Made by a program: the position numbers and the translations under genes. A stretch of DNA of 64,000 bases from Nelumbo lutea. Taxonomy: Eukaryota > Streptophyta > Magnoliopsida > Proteales > Nelumbonaceae. The notes beneath the pieces are model-generated. The model was not told the origin of the DNA, searched no databases, and worked only from the letters and a program-made list of their open reading frames with translations. Below are positions 48,821 through 59,196 of this stretch, one piece after another. Each line of letters begins with the position of its first letter. The stretch's first letter is position 1. The DNA lies in contig JAKGHH010000002.1 in assembly GCA_022828595.1 (NCBI GenBank), positions 69,164,383 through 69,228,382 on the forward strand, given 5' to 3'.

Positions 48821-50867
48821 TTACATGCCCGGAGCTACTTCTTCGCCATCAGAAGGCACTTCAACAACACCCGAAGGCCCTGCCTCTCCTTCAGAGTCCG
48901 GCTCGCCATCGGCAGCATTGGCCATCTCCTGAGTTATACGCGAAGTGGATATGGCACTAACGCCGAGGTCGGGGTACGTATTCCGGATCATCCACCTGCT
49001 CAGTTTGAACCCCCTCTTGTAAGAATCCACCATCAGATCGTCAAAACACGGAGAGGCAATGTAGTCTTCAACGGCCTTCTTCTTGGCGTCTTCAATGCAT
49101 TGGGAAAAAATTTGTGTTCTCTCCCTGATGTCCTCCTGAAGATATTCGACTTGATGCTGCAAATCCAACTTCAAGTCCGCCATATGCTTGACAACTACCC
49201 CCATGGCCTCGGCGTCACGCTGAGACCTTGCCTACCTGGCCATCGCGACGCGAGCAGCCTCTTCGGCAGCATAAGCGGCCGCCTCAGCAGCCCGGGTATT
49301 CGCCTCTGCAGTGCGGAAAGCTTCTTCAGCAGCATGAGCGGCAGCCTCAGCAGCTCGCGCCTGTCGCGAGCTCCTCTCCACTTGGGCCGCTAAGGCATGA
49401 ATTGAAGAATTCACCTACCAAAAGAAACAAGTTAGTAATAACAGCAAAAGCGACAGGAAATAAAAAAGGCAGATGGAATCTAACTTACCACCATAGCATG
49501 TGTTACGGCGGGTACGGTGACCTGATTCAAAGGAAGATCAGTCCACGCCACGATCTCCTCAGGGAAAGTAGCCTCCCTACTCTTCTGAAGAGCGTAGTTC
49601 GGCGTCAACACGCTTCTGAACTCCCCTTGAGCTCCCGAACCCGAGGACCCAGCCCGCATATGAGCGGACCCAGAGTGAGCAGGAGCACTTGAGTATGCAG
49701 GAGCACCCGTATGAGTGGTCTCAGCGTAAGGCGCCCCCGCAGTTTCGTGCATCGGTGGAGTCACCTCGGGCTCCCTAGGCAGATCCTCCTGCGTGTGGTC
49801 TGGAACTTGGGGCTCCTCGTCCAGGGGCAGCTTGACATGAGTTCGCTTGGTGACCCGCTTCCTCCTCTTCATACCTTGGAACAGACGCCCCCCACGAGTT
49901 CTCTCCGCATCCATCACACCTACAGAAATGAGTTCGACATCAGAAAAAATGAAAGAACATAGCAAGCAAGAAACCGCATAGCTAGAAACCTACCCGAACT
50001 CAGGCCGGCCGCAATAAGCTTGGCCTCCGTTAAGTAGTGATGGCACTTTAAACCTTGCCGTGCCCATTGTTGGAGGCCCTTCACCGTCTCTTTATCGAGA
50101 GTAACACCTGAATTGGGAGCGGCCTCACCCCACCCGGTCTGAAAGGGCCATCCTTGTGCACTTCGCACACCAAAGTAGTCTCGCTTCCACGCTGGGACCT
50201 TATTAGAAAGATCGTGCAGAAGCTTAAAACCCTAGCGAGGAGAAAGGTAATACGCCCGTCTTCCCCTAGGAAGAGAACCTGCCTGTCTCTTGAGCATCAA
50301 GATGGAGGAGAATATCTCTAAGTCCAAGGGGAAGTTCTGCTCGCAAAAAAGGGAAACTGTCCCCACCAGGTTCCAAATAGAGTTCGGATGAAATTGGCCA
50401 ATGGTGACACCGAAATGGTTTATGACTTCGACGAGAAGGGGGTGGAAAGGAAGTCGCAACCCCGTAGCGAGCTGCTCTCAAAAAATCACGATCTCATCAG
50501 GACTGTGTTCCCAAGGAAAGCTACCCGAAGGAATAAAATATGTATACCCCCCGGGAAGGTTGTAAGACATAAGTATGGATTGAAGCCCCTCAGGCGTCAT
50601 GGTCGAGGGACCAAACCTGTCTAGCATCCGACCTCGGCGGGAGGTAGACGCCAAGCTACCCGAAGCGGCTCGGCCTACTGGTTCATAGTCCTCGAGTTCC
50701 ACCTCAGGATCACTGAGGCAGTCGGGGGACACGACTCGGTTGGTAGAACATACGTCGGCCCTACTTGAAGAGTCGTCTGAGCTATCAAAGCTAGACATTG
50801 AGGAAAAGGTGGATTCAGGAAGGTACTCATCGGAAGAAAGTTTTGAAGGCTCCGGAGACGGGAACAA
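48821..50867 (-). pseudogene. Spliced antisense ORF of the Tat element (putative gypsy-type transposon protein family)
   Basis: Three minus-strand exons: 50867-49994, 49919-49489 and 49414-48821. They are separated by two 74-nt introns (GTAGGT...TGTAG and GTAAGT...GGTAG) and the reading frame is kept across both. They encode 632 residues interrupted by three stops at 50480 (TGA), 50234 (TAG) and 49234 (TAG). The N-terminal part is acidic and serine-rich. MTPEGLQSILMSYNLPGGYT and LRLPFHPLLVEVINHFGV resemble the plant family annotated as putative gypsy-type transposon protein (Pfam Transposase_28, from memory). Exon 2 is basic then Pro/Ala/Ser-rich. Exon 3 begins with an Ala/Glu coiled-coil repeat (AEAAAHAAEEA) and ends MVDSYKRGFKLSRWMIRNTY plus an acidic tail. 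Antisense ORFs at this place are known in Tat elements such as Grande; their function is unknown. Confidence 0.8.
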
Positions 50868-50976
50868 GCCAAAGAACCTTGAAGGCTATATAACCAGCCT
50901 TGACGCGAGCTGAAAAAAACTTGGACGCGAGCTCAGTAGACACCGCAGAAGTGACAAATCGACTGGGGTCCCCCAC

Positions 50977-50984
50977 TATTTATA
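50977..50984 (-). promoter_or_regulatory. TATA box for the antisense gene
   Basis: TATAAATA on the minus strand, 110 bp upstream of the antisense ATG at 50867. It matches the plant TATA consensus and suggests transcription independent of the LTR. A second TATATAG lies closer to the ATG (about 50892-50886). Confidence 0.55.
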
Positions 50985-50989
50985 GCTAC

Positions 50990-51397
50990 AATAACTAAGG
51001 ATCAACCGTGCAGATCAAAGACGATCTGACGGCCCACGTTTTCACTGACCGCACATCCCGTAAGGTTGAGACGTGATTGGCGCACGTCTTTCCGAAAAGA
51101 GTGAGACGTTAGCGCACGCCTTTTTGAAACCGACGTCGCGCCGACACGCGTCTTTCCGAAATTGACCGCGCTGCACGTCTCCCTGACAGCCGCCCCGCGC
51201 ACGTACAGCAGTGGCGCGCCTTTTTGAATGACCCGCTGTCACGTCCTAGCGGTGCAAATTTTTGAAATTTAAAATGCGCGCTGTCACAACCATCAGCATT
51301 TATGAGTAGGCACGTTTCCAGCCTTCACGGAAACTGAAGAACCTTGGCAAAAGCAACTCGCGCAGTCAAGATCCAAAGGACGGGGCACCCTTGGCGC
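50990..51397. other. Region upstream of the antisense gene, before the PPT
   Basis: GC-rich, with repeated GCGCACGTCTTTCCGAAA-like words (51075-51200) that could be antisense promoter elements. No ORF. Confidence 0.4.
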
Positions 51398-51412
51398 GAG
51401 GAGTGGGGGGCA
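51398..51412 (+). other. Polypurine tract
   Basis: GAGGAGTGGGGGG just upstream of the 3' LTR, the expected plus-strand primer position. Confidence 0.8.
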
Positions 51413-51414
51413 AT

Positions 51415-52367
51415 TGATGAAGGAAGATTTGGCCCGACCTCACAATTATGCGACACGTGGCAAAAATGACAGCTCGGCAAAAGGGCCAAGCCTAGGCGTG
51501 AACAAGGGGACACCAGCGGACCGAACTCCCTACGGGGGGCCCGAACTCACCCTTGGCCCAAAACTAGAGTAATCCGAACTGGCCGACCTTGCAACAGCTC
51601 GGGATATACCTCGCCGAACTGGCCAACCTTGTAACAGCTCGGGATATACCTCGCCGAACTGGCCGAGCTTGTAACAGCTCGGGATATACCTCACCGAACT
51701 AGCCGACCTTGTAACAGCTCGTGATATACCTCGCCGAACTGGCCGACCTTGTAACAGCTCGGGATATACCTCGCCGAACTGGCCGACCTTGTAACAGTTC
51801 AGGATTCACCTCGCCGAACTGACCTGCCCTATAGATACCTCCGAACTCAAGACTTCGCCTCGCTCACCACTCTGCATCACCTTCTGGGCACCAAAACCAA
51901 ACAAGTCGTACCATGCCTGACACTGAGGAAGTCCGTGCCCAAGGGCGCCGCACCTAACTGACTTGGGATCTGACGCTTGGCGGCCGCACTCTAAACGGCC
52001 ACCTGCCACCGCCACTGACACCGCCATCTCCAGTTAGAGAGACGGTTAGGCAGTGACGGTTCTGTCCCAGCAGAAAGGACGACGGCCGAATTGACAAGCA
52101 CAAGGGTAATCATACCCGACCTGACAAGGGCCTCGGAACGAGTGCGCGAAGTGATTATAAGAGCCCCCTGCCCCCTAGCAAAGGAGGTATGCAAACTTTG
52201 CGCTATCTGGTATTATCTTGCTTTTGAAGGATTCTAACTTGAGCTTCGGAGCCGCTACACCGGGTTCCCCCCCGGAGCTTCCTCATCTCCTCCGTTTCAG
52301 GTTCCCTGCTACCCCGTTCAGAAGCAAGGTCGTTGACAGCTAAGACCGGCCGGATCGCGCTCCATCA
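51415..52367 (+). repeat. 3' LTR (953 bp)
   Basis: Same ends as the 5' LTR, but 120 bp longer because of three extra 40-bp units (51574-51813). Confidence 0.95.
51574..51813 (+). repeat. 6 x 40-bp tandem repeat in the 3' LTR
   Basis: Six units CCGAACTGGCCGACCTTG...ATACCTCG; the last has ATTCACCTCG as in the 5' LTR. Confidence 0.95.
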
Positions 52368-52372
52368 GTAGG

Positions 52373-52943
52373 CATGCTCAATGAGCAGACATACTGAATA
52401 AGCACTCAAATACCCTTGCTTGATTTTATTTCCATCTCTGGTTGGACCTAACTGGCCTATCCATCAACCTTCCTTCACACCAACCAAAGCAAGGCAAAAA
52501 GTAGTGGAAGAGGGTAAAATGTCGCAACTCGCAAGGGCCCATTAATGTACTCTTGAAAGAGTTGTTTGTAGCAACCCTTGCTTCACGGAAGACAGTAGGC
52601 CTCTAACCTGTGAAAGGGAAGATAAATATCCCAATTTAGTTCTCTGTGGAGCGGATCAATATTGTTGGGTCATTTGAGATTTGAGATCCTGCTCAGTACA
52701 CTTCAATCCAATGTTTTTAAAACCGATTTGAAGGTCGAACTGTTTTTTTCTCTGGGTTGTGGGTTATCGGTTTGACCGTCCAGGTCAAATGGGTCAGACG
52801 ATTCAGACCATACTATGCATATGTATGTATGTGTATAAATATATTTTATTAATAAATAATATATAATTAAATTTTATATTTAATTTATATTTCTAGTTCA
52901 GTTTTTAAAATTTATTTGTACAAATATTAAATATTATAATTTA
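52373..52943. other. Intergenic; includes left part of a GGTTTTTAAAA-family repeat
   Basis: 52711-52812 (TTTTTAAAACCGATTTGAAG...) and about 53480-53614 appear to be halves of one repeat copy separated by the MITE at 52944-53324. No gene. Confidence 0.45.
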
Positions 52944-53324
52944 TGCTGCGTTTGGAAATGAAGCAAATATGAGTGAATGCAAATATGTAGAGTGCAAAAA
53001 TAGTTCATATAAATTGCAAAGTTAGGTTAGTTTTGCATTAACAAATTTACCTTCTTACTAAACAAACTTTTAACTGTAATGGATGCAAATACTAATTCCA
53101 ATAAAGTATATGCTTTTCTTTTTTATCAAAAACCCACTTGAATGCAAATTTACTTCTTTTTTATTGATGTATTTTTATATCTTATTATCAATGTAAATAT
53201 GCATTGGTCTGTTATTTGTTAATGCAAAAATGTAATTTGTCAAACAAAGGTAAAAGTGAACCAGAGTGCACATTTACCCTGAACCGAGATTTACACTCCA
53301 TTTGCATCATTTCCAAATGCAGCC
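52944..53324. mobile_element. 381-bp Tourist-like MITE, second copy
   Basis: Ends TGCTGCGTTTGGAAATGAAG and GCATCATTTCCAAATGCAGC (followed by C). TTA flanks it at 52941-52943 and 53325-53327. It is homologous in reverse orientation to the split copy at 33272-34574. Confidence 0.8.
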
Positions 53325-54595
53325 TTAAGGCAAAAAAAGTTGGATCTTTTTTTTTTTTTGCAAAAATAGCAGGGTAAGGCGTTTATGACACAATTACGAC
53401 ATTGAGATACATAGATCTTGAAAAGTTATTCAAAAAAAAAAAACTCCAATTGAATAAAACGCAAAGTTATGGCCTTCGAGAGTCAAATGAATCAACAGTC
53501 CAACTGCCTGAATTGGATGCTTTTTAAATAACCATCAAATCAAATTAAAAAATAAAAAAAGACAAAATCGTGACTAAATGATGGTTCGACCGGCTGGGTC
53601 AACTTGAAAACATTGCTTCAATTATGATTAATGTGAGTTGGTTCCTGCTGGGGTTTAACGATTTTATGCCTACAATGAGATAGAGACATTGTCCAAAATT
53701 TTGCTTGGATGTGGCAAAACCGAACTTAGGCCGTGCTAAGGCCAAACCGAACTTAGCACATATGATGAGGGGCATAGCACAAAGGCCCCAAGCTTAAGCC
53801 CCTACAGGCTTGGGCCAGGCTTCCAGGCCTAGGAGCCTAGGAATGACCACTCCTTAGAGAGCAGCGAACAATGTAGTGATGTACAAAAGAGATATTAAGT
53901 AGGTCGTGGGATCCTTAATTGCTGAAACTGAAGTTGGATAGACAAATCACTACACTTATGGAATTTTTATTATTTAAGTATTTTAATAATTAAAAGATAA
54001 AGTAATAAGCCTTTCAGTTCAGCAATTTCAGCTATTATAAAACAGCCCTTAAGAATGTCTTTGGTTTGATAGGAATAGGAGAGAAACAGAAAAGTGAGGA
54101 AAAATTCTATCAAACCAAACATAGCCTAAATCTGTAAGAGCATATCCTGAGCTTTTGAGCTAAGGTGCGGATTTGTTTCGTGGAATCCTACTGTTTACTA
54201 AAAACTAATAGAATGCATAGTTTTTATATTACTTGGTCTTATTCAATCTATCCCTTGCGGAATAGAGAAGCTGGAATAGATTACAAGATGTACTAGTAAT
54301 CTTGTCTTTTATTCCCCTATTTTTTCTTCTATTTTGCAAAGCCTTCAAACAAGACTTGTCCTTTAAACATGTAGCCAGCACTCCCCCTCAGAAAAGGGTC
54401 AAAAGTTGTATTTGGATAACCTTCAGTTTGTGCTTTTTAAAGCCCAATGGTACATAGTCTCATTTTTAGGCTTTGTGCTTTAGGGCTTAAAACTGTTTTG
54501 GGTTTACGTTTTTAAAATTTACCAAACGCTCAATACACTTTTTTGGCTCATTTAAGTTCTCAAACCCCGAATCTCACAAGAAAAAACAACATTTT
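53325..54595. other. Intergenic, no gene seen
   Basis: Contains the right half of the interrupted repeat noted above, and at 54052-54127 a short foldback with GTCTTTGGTTTGATAGGAAT and ATTCTATCAAACCAAACATA arms, akin to the MITE at 3518-3616. Confidence 0.45.
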
Positions 54596-54890
54596 AAAAA
54601 ATGTTCTGAAAATGGAATCATTCTGGCCATCGGTTTTTAGATCAATAGTTTGATCGTTCGGTTCAAATGAATGGTCCGTTCTGACAATAAAATTAAAAAT
54701 AATTAAAAAATAAAAAAAAGGTCAAAAACCATTAAACAGGTCGACAACTCGACCGCCCAAATCAATAGTTTATTAACTTTTTTAACATTTTTTTACCAGA
54801 TTATGGGTTTTGGATAAAATGGAACTGATTTCCTAGACGATTCCCAGGCCAAACGGTCCAACCATCAGGATCAACTGCACTTCACAAAAC
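54596..54890. repeat. GGTTTTTAAAA-family repeat, copy 4
   Basis: ATTTTAAAAAATGTTCTGAA start; interior with GACCGCCCAAATCAATAGTT and CGGTCCAACCATC words as in the other copies. Confidence 0.5.
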
Positions 54891-56351
54891 GTTGAGTAAC
54901 AGCTTATCCAAATGGGCTTAGGTTTTAGTTCAAAATATATATGTAAGGACCAAGGAGACATGGTCTCACTCTAATTCTTAACTTGTAATTTTTTTTTTTT
55001 TTTTTTATTTTAAAAGAAAAAGTCGGTCCATATCCTTAGTCACAAATCTAAATTAACTTACCAACTGAAAAAAAAACCAATATACAGGTTTTCAAGATGT
55101 TACATTGGTGTGTGTCCCATTTCTTATGCACAAAACGAATTATTTAATTAGAAATCAAATCTTGCAGAGAAAAAAAAATTAAAAATCAAACCTAAACCAC
55201 ATGGATAGTGGGCCATAAACAAACTGCTTAAAATAGTATTGTGCAGTTCTCTTGTACGCTAGGGTCATTTGGCTGATACCTTTACCATGTGATACATATA
55301 CATACCTTGTCTTCACGTCCAGATCACCATGTGAGTCAATTAGTATTTAATAAAGTAAAACCCTCAAACAAGGTATCGTTCAAACATGTCGCCAGGTCTC
55401 ATCTTTGAAAAAGGCACTAAAATATATATGTGAATCCCTCATAGTCTATAGGTTTAAAAATATTTTTGTTTCCTTATTCATATAAATGATAGCTGAGATC
55501 TTTTAATCATAAATCAAATATTAGTTTATAATAAGTCAAATAATAAAGGCCAGCTCATTAAATGCTTTTAATTAAGGCTTACCACATACAAAGTATAGTG
55601 TATATCCCAATCAAAATATCATTCTAGATCTAGGCATGTTTTTTTAATCATATATGGAACTTAATTTAGTCTCTCAAGTCAATGAAAAAACCCAACCCTT
55701 ACGTTAAATTCCATTCTTTAACTTAATTTTGTTGGGTCATTCAAAAATTATATGTTCCCACCTTACAACTCTTCACTTTTCTTAATTTAAATTAATTAAG
55801 TATGTCTATTAAAAAAATACTTTTAACATTAGAGGGCATATAAAGGAGGGAGGAGGGCTAAATTAAGTGAAATTTAACAACGAAAAATGAATTAAATTTA
55901 TTATTTGTATACTATACAATTTCACTATATCCAAGCTTCAAGTTGTCAAACTATATCATACATAGCAAAGTTCTACTTTTGAGGAAATTGCTTTATGAGT
56001 AGATTTATACACAAAAGTTTGACACAGCCTTTAACCCAAAGCATAAATATATTGTGGGCCTTAAAAAAAGTCTTTTGTTTCTCTTATTTCTATCTAATAT
56101 GGGATTTTTAACTCATACAGACATACATTCCAACAATTTTCCCCTGAGGTAACGCTGTAAAACCATTGGAGTCATCGTGAGTATTCTAGGTTTAAAATAT
56201 CACGACGTATCGATGTGTATCGTATGATACATATTGATTTTTAAATCCACCAAAATGCCTATCATATGTTAGAAATACACAAATGCAAATTAGCGCCTAT
56301 CAATACTTTGAACTTTGAATGAATCTATTAATATTTCATGTCCAACTAAAG
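54891..56351. other. Intergenic, no gene seen
   Basis: AT-rich. 56185-56325 carries a copy of the AGGTTCAAAAT/GTATCGATAC repeat type. Nothing coding. Confidence 0.4.
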
Positions 56352-56617
56352 TAATGTTTTAAAAGCCCATTTGAAATCGGAATCATTTTGGCTAACGGTT
56401 TCTGGGTCAGTGGTATGGCACATTCTAAATTAAAATAAAAAACGACGAAAACCATTGTCTGGGTCAAACAGGTCGACAGTTCGACCACCCAAGTCAATGG
56501 ATCGCTGACTAAATCAATGATTTTTGACCCAATAAGGAGTTAAAGGTGAAAGGGAACCAATTGCTCGAATGATTTTCAGGCCAAACAGTCTGACCATCTG
56601 GGTCAATGACGATTCAA
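56352..56617. repeat. GGTTTTTAAAA-family repeat, copy 5
   Basis: TGTTTTAAAAGCCCATTTGA start. Internal words GGTCGACAGTTCGACCACCC and CAGTCTGACCATCTGGGTCA are shared with the other copies. Confidence 0.5.
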
Positions 56618-57710
56618 AAAAGTAAGCGCAGGACCTATAAGAGTTATGCATCATCTTTAATCCAAAAACTTAAACTATAACTCTATAACATTGTAAACCA
56701 ATCCTTGTATGCAAGCAAGTCCATTGCTTCTCACATTTCCATACATATGTGAGATTTCTTTCTCATACATCCGTACGTGCATCCTAGCCAACTGTAAAAT
56801 CCTTTCTCGTTTTCATCATCCATGGAACTTTTGATTCGATATGCTTCTACTTGGTTAATATATAGACCACTAGATGATACATATCAGTCAGATTACGAGA
56901 TGTTCCTCAGTTGAATGAAAGGAATCTCCACCTTTATTCAGGGTTGTTTCAAAATTTTTAATTTGATAATATTTGATCTTGATAAGTGGGATTACATTAA
57001 TTAACTTTTGGGTTTATATTAATCATATTACTAGTGTGCATTCGTGTTCTTTAGTTTTCTATGGACCATGTTGTGGGCCTACATGATGGATCACCATGTA
57101 ATATTTTGAGAATATAAATAAAGAGAACGAACAGTTAATGGCCTGTTAATTATAAATGGGTCTTGTTGGGTCCACTTGGAAGCCCAATTTCCAATAGGCT
57201 CGGTTCTGGGTCAACTGCCCAGAGACCTACAACGTCCGAGTTGGTAATGCACATGCTTTCTCATCAGTTCGGTACCAGGCCCACCCAAACTTAGAGGACC
57301 ATACCTTGACCCATTTGACAATACTAAATGGTTGGGGAAGCTGAGGACCAAATTTGAATATGACAAGCCAAATAAACCGTTTAGTGCTCATGTCAAACCT
57401 GTTAGGCCCATGGGCCCTCTTAGTTTAAGAAATGGGACGATGTGATCACTCTACCTAAAATTTTGAATGGAGCAAGTTGAACCCATTTGTGTTATGGGAT
57501 TATAGAGCTTAAAATACATAAATTTTAGCAACTTACCATGTTTAGATGGTGTTTGGTTTTAGAATCGTTTTTTCAATGCATTTCGGTCGTATCAACACCA
57601 TGTACCACCAGATGTCTCGGATTGAGCACTTTCAAGCTATTTCAAGCAACATCGAATGCCTTGGGTTGTGTAAAAATAACTTTGGAAAAAACGATAACCA
57701 TACCAAACAT
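56618..57710. other. Intergenic, no gene seen
   Basis: No feature recognised. Confidence 0.4.
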
Positions 57711-57873
57711 GATTTCAGATATCCTCCTCAGAGCATGTTGCAGCCGCACATTCACATCGAGAACATCTCTTGTATTTGTTGTATGATTTCATTCAGGTGA
57801 GATGTTCCCAATGCATGGCTTCAAGTGCTGCGAGGTGGGTGTGAGGACCATTATGGGGAGGAAATACAGATTC
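57711..57873. repeat. Hairpin repeat family, copy H3
   Basis: Arms GATTTCAGATATCCTCCTCA and GGGGAGGAAATACAGATTC pair. The centre has GAACATCTC and GAGATGTTCCC. Confidence 0.6.
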
Positions 57874-58097
57874 ACTGAACATCTCCTTTAATACAGAGCT
57901 TGTATTACTTGCGACTGTGGTTGTAGAATGACCCAGCAACTCGGTGAAATATAAACATGCCGGTATTTTCAATAAATTCAATACATCACATCAGTTAATT
58001 TTTATTTCAAACACTGACGTGTCCACATTTCACTGGGGGTTGCTAAATTGTTCTGTGACTGCTACAGCTATCGCGGTCACAGGTAATGTTTTCTCCC

Positions 58098-58328
58098 AAG
58101 GTTCAAAATATTGATATGCCTGATATGCCGCTATGAGCGTATTGGGCGAATCGATACTATTTTTTTTTAGTTTTTTTTGAAACCAGTTCGGGGGACCGGT
58201 TTAAGTCTCCTCCATCCCCTGAACCAATCAGACCCCCGATACACCCACTATAGGGGCGTATCGGTGGGGCCCCAGAATGATATGTACCTACCGATACGGG
58301 CCAATATGTATGGATATTTTAACATTGT
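58098..58328. repeat. AGGTTCAAAATATTGATAT repeat, further copy
   Basis: Begins AAGGTTCAAAATATTGATAT and ends ATGGATATTTTAACATTG. Similar ends and content to 1511-1752. Confidence 0.5.
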
Positions 58329-58373
58329 TTTCTCCTTGATACACCAAACTAGTTCAAGCCTAGCAATCACTTA

Positions 58374-58492
58374 GGCTCAGTTTGGAAAGAGTACAAATGC
58401 AAATATGTCCAATACAAATACATACAAAATAATATAAAATATAAGGTTTTGCACTCTACATATTTGCATTTGTACTCTTTTCAAACTGAGCC
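58374..58492 (+). mobile_element. 119-bp Tourist-like MITE, copy 3
   Basis: Ends GGCTCAGTTTGGAAAGAGTA and TTTTCAAACTGAGCC, flanked by TTA at 58371-58373 and 58493-58495. Confidence 0.85.
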
Positions 58493-59196
58493 TTAAGTGC
58501 AGATGCCAATGGATAAACGGTTTATTTCTTTGGCTCCATGAATTCTAATCTCAATGTTTCAAGTTTGCATCATTTCATCTAGTTGGTGACCTACTTGTCT
58601 ACATTCTCTTCCAAAGTCCTATCAAGTATCAACCAAAGCAAAGAAAGCAGAAGAGCTAGATGTACTTAAAAGAAGGCCGGTCGGTAGGTAGTGATTGGTA
58701 GCAGCCTTTACTTTATAGAATGCCTATAAAGTGCAGGATTCTAAGCTCCAATGAAGTCTGAAACCCTAGATTGGTTGCAGAGGTTTCAATGATGGTGCTA
58801 ATTTGCCTATTGTCAAATAAAGTTGAAAACCAGTACCTTGAATTGGGCTTGTGTTGGGCCTAAGCTTAGAGGCTTGGCTCTAAACACGACCCAAAGTTCA
58901 CAAATCGCATCGGACTTTTCCGAGAGTGGTCAATTCAGAAAAGGGTATTGTGATACTTGGTGGAAGTTACTGATTATAACCGATCCACATCCACTATTGA
59001 AGTTACCATGGCAAATGTTGCTGAACTACGGGCTGCAAGAGAGACCCACAAATTTGATAGGGATAAACTGGATTGGAGATCGAGTATTCATGTTTTAGAG
59101 AAGAAATCAAAGTAACCGATTGGTTAAAAAAAACATTGAATTTTTTATTTGGCAATAGTAGAATAAGTAGGAATGCTTAGATCATATTCAGTATTT
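58493..59196. other. Intergenic, no gene seen
   Basis: No supported ORF; 58823-59098 is open but resembles nothing I recognise. Confidence 0.4.

Larger units (their letters stand above)
41872..52367 (+). mobile_element. Full-length Ty3/gypsy retrotransposon, Tat lineage, degenerate
   Basis: Bounded by TG...CA LTRs (41872-42704 and 51415-52367) and by perfect GTAGG target duplications (41867-41871 and 52368-52372). Order: LTR, primer-binding site, gag, protease, RT, RNase H, second RNase H, integrase, antisense gene, polypurine tract, LTR. The second RNase H and the extra antisense ORF mark the Tat lineage. Outside the tandem repeat I count about 20 LTR mismatches over some 710 positions, mostly transitions, so insertion is not recent. 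All genes carry stops; it cannot be autonomous. GC content is clearly higher than in the flanks. Confidence 0.95.

Noticed and set aside
48623..49393. 256-residue plus-strand ORF downstream of pol
   Set aside because: It is the complement of exon 3 of the antisense gene, with no recognisable motif of its own; the minus-strand reading has a coiled coil and conserved family blocks.
58823..59098. 91-residue ORF
   Set aside because: No motif, no splice structure, unique composition not suggestive of protein; left as open frame by chance.
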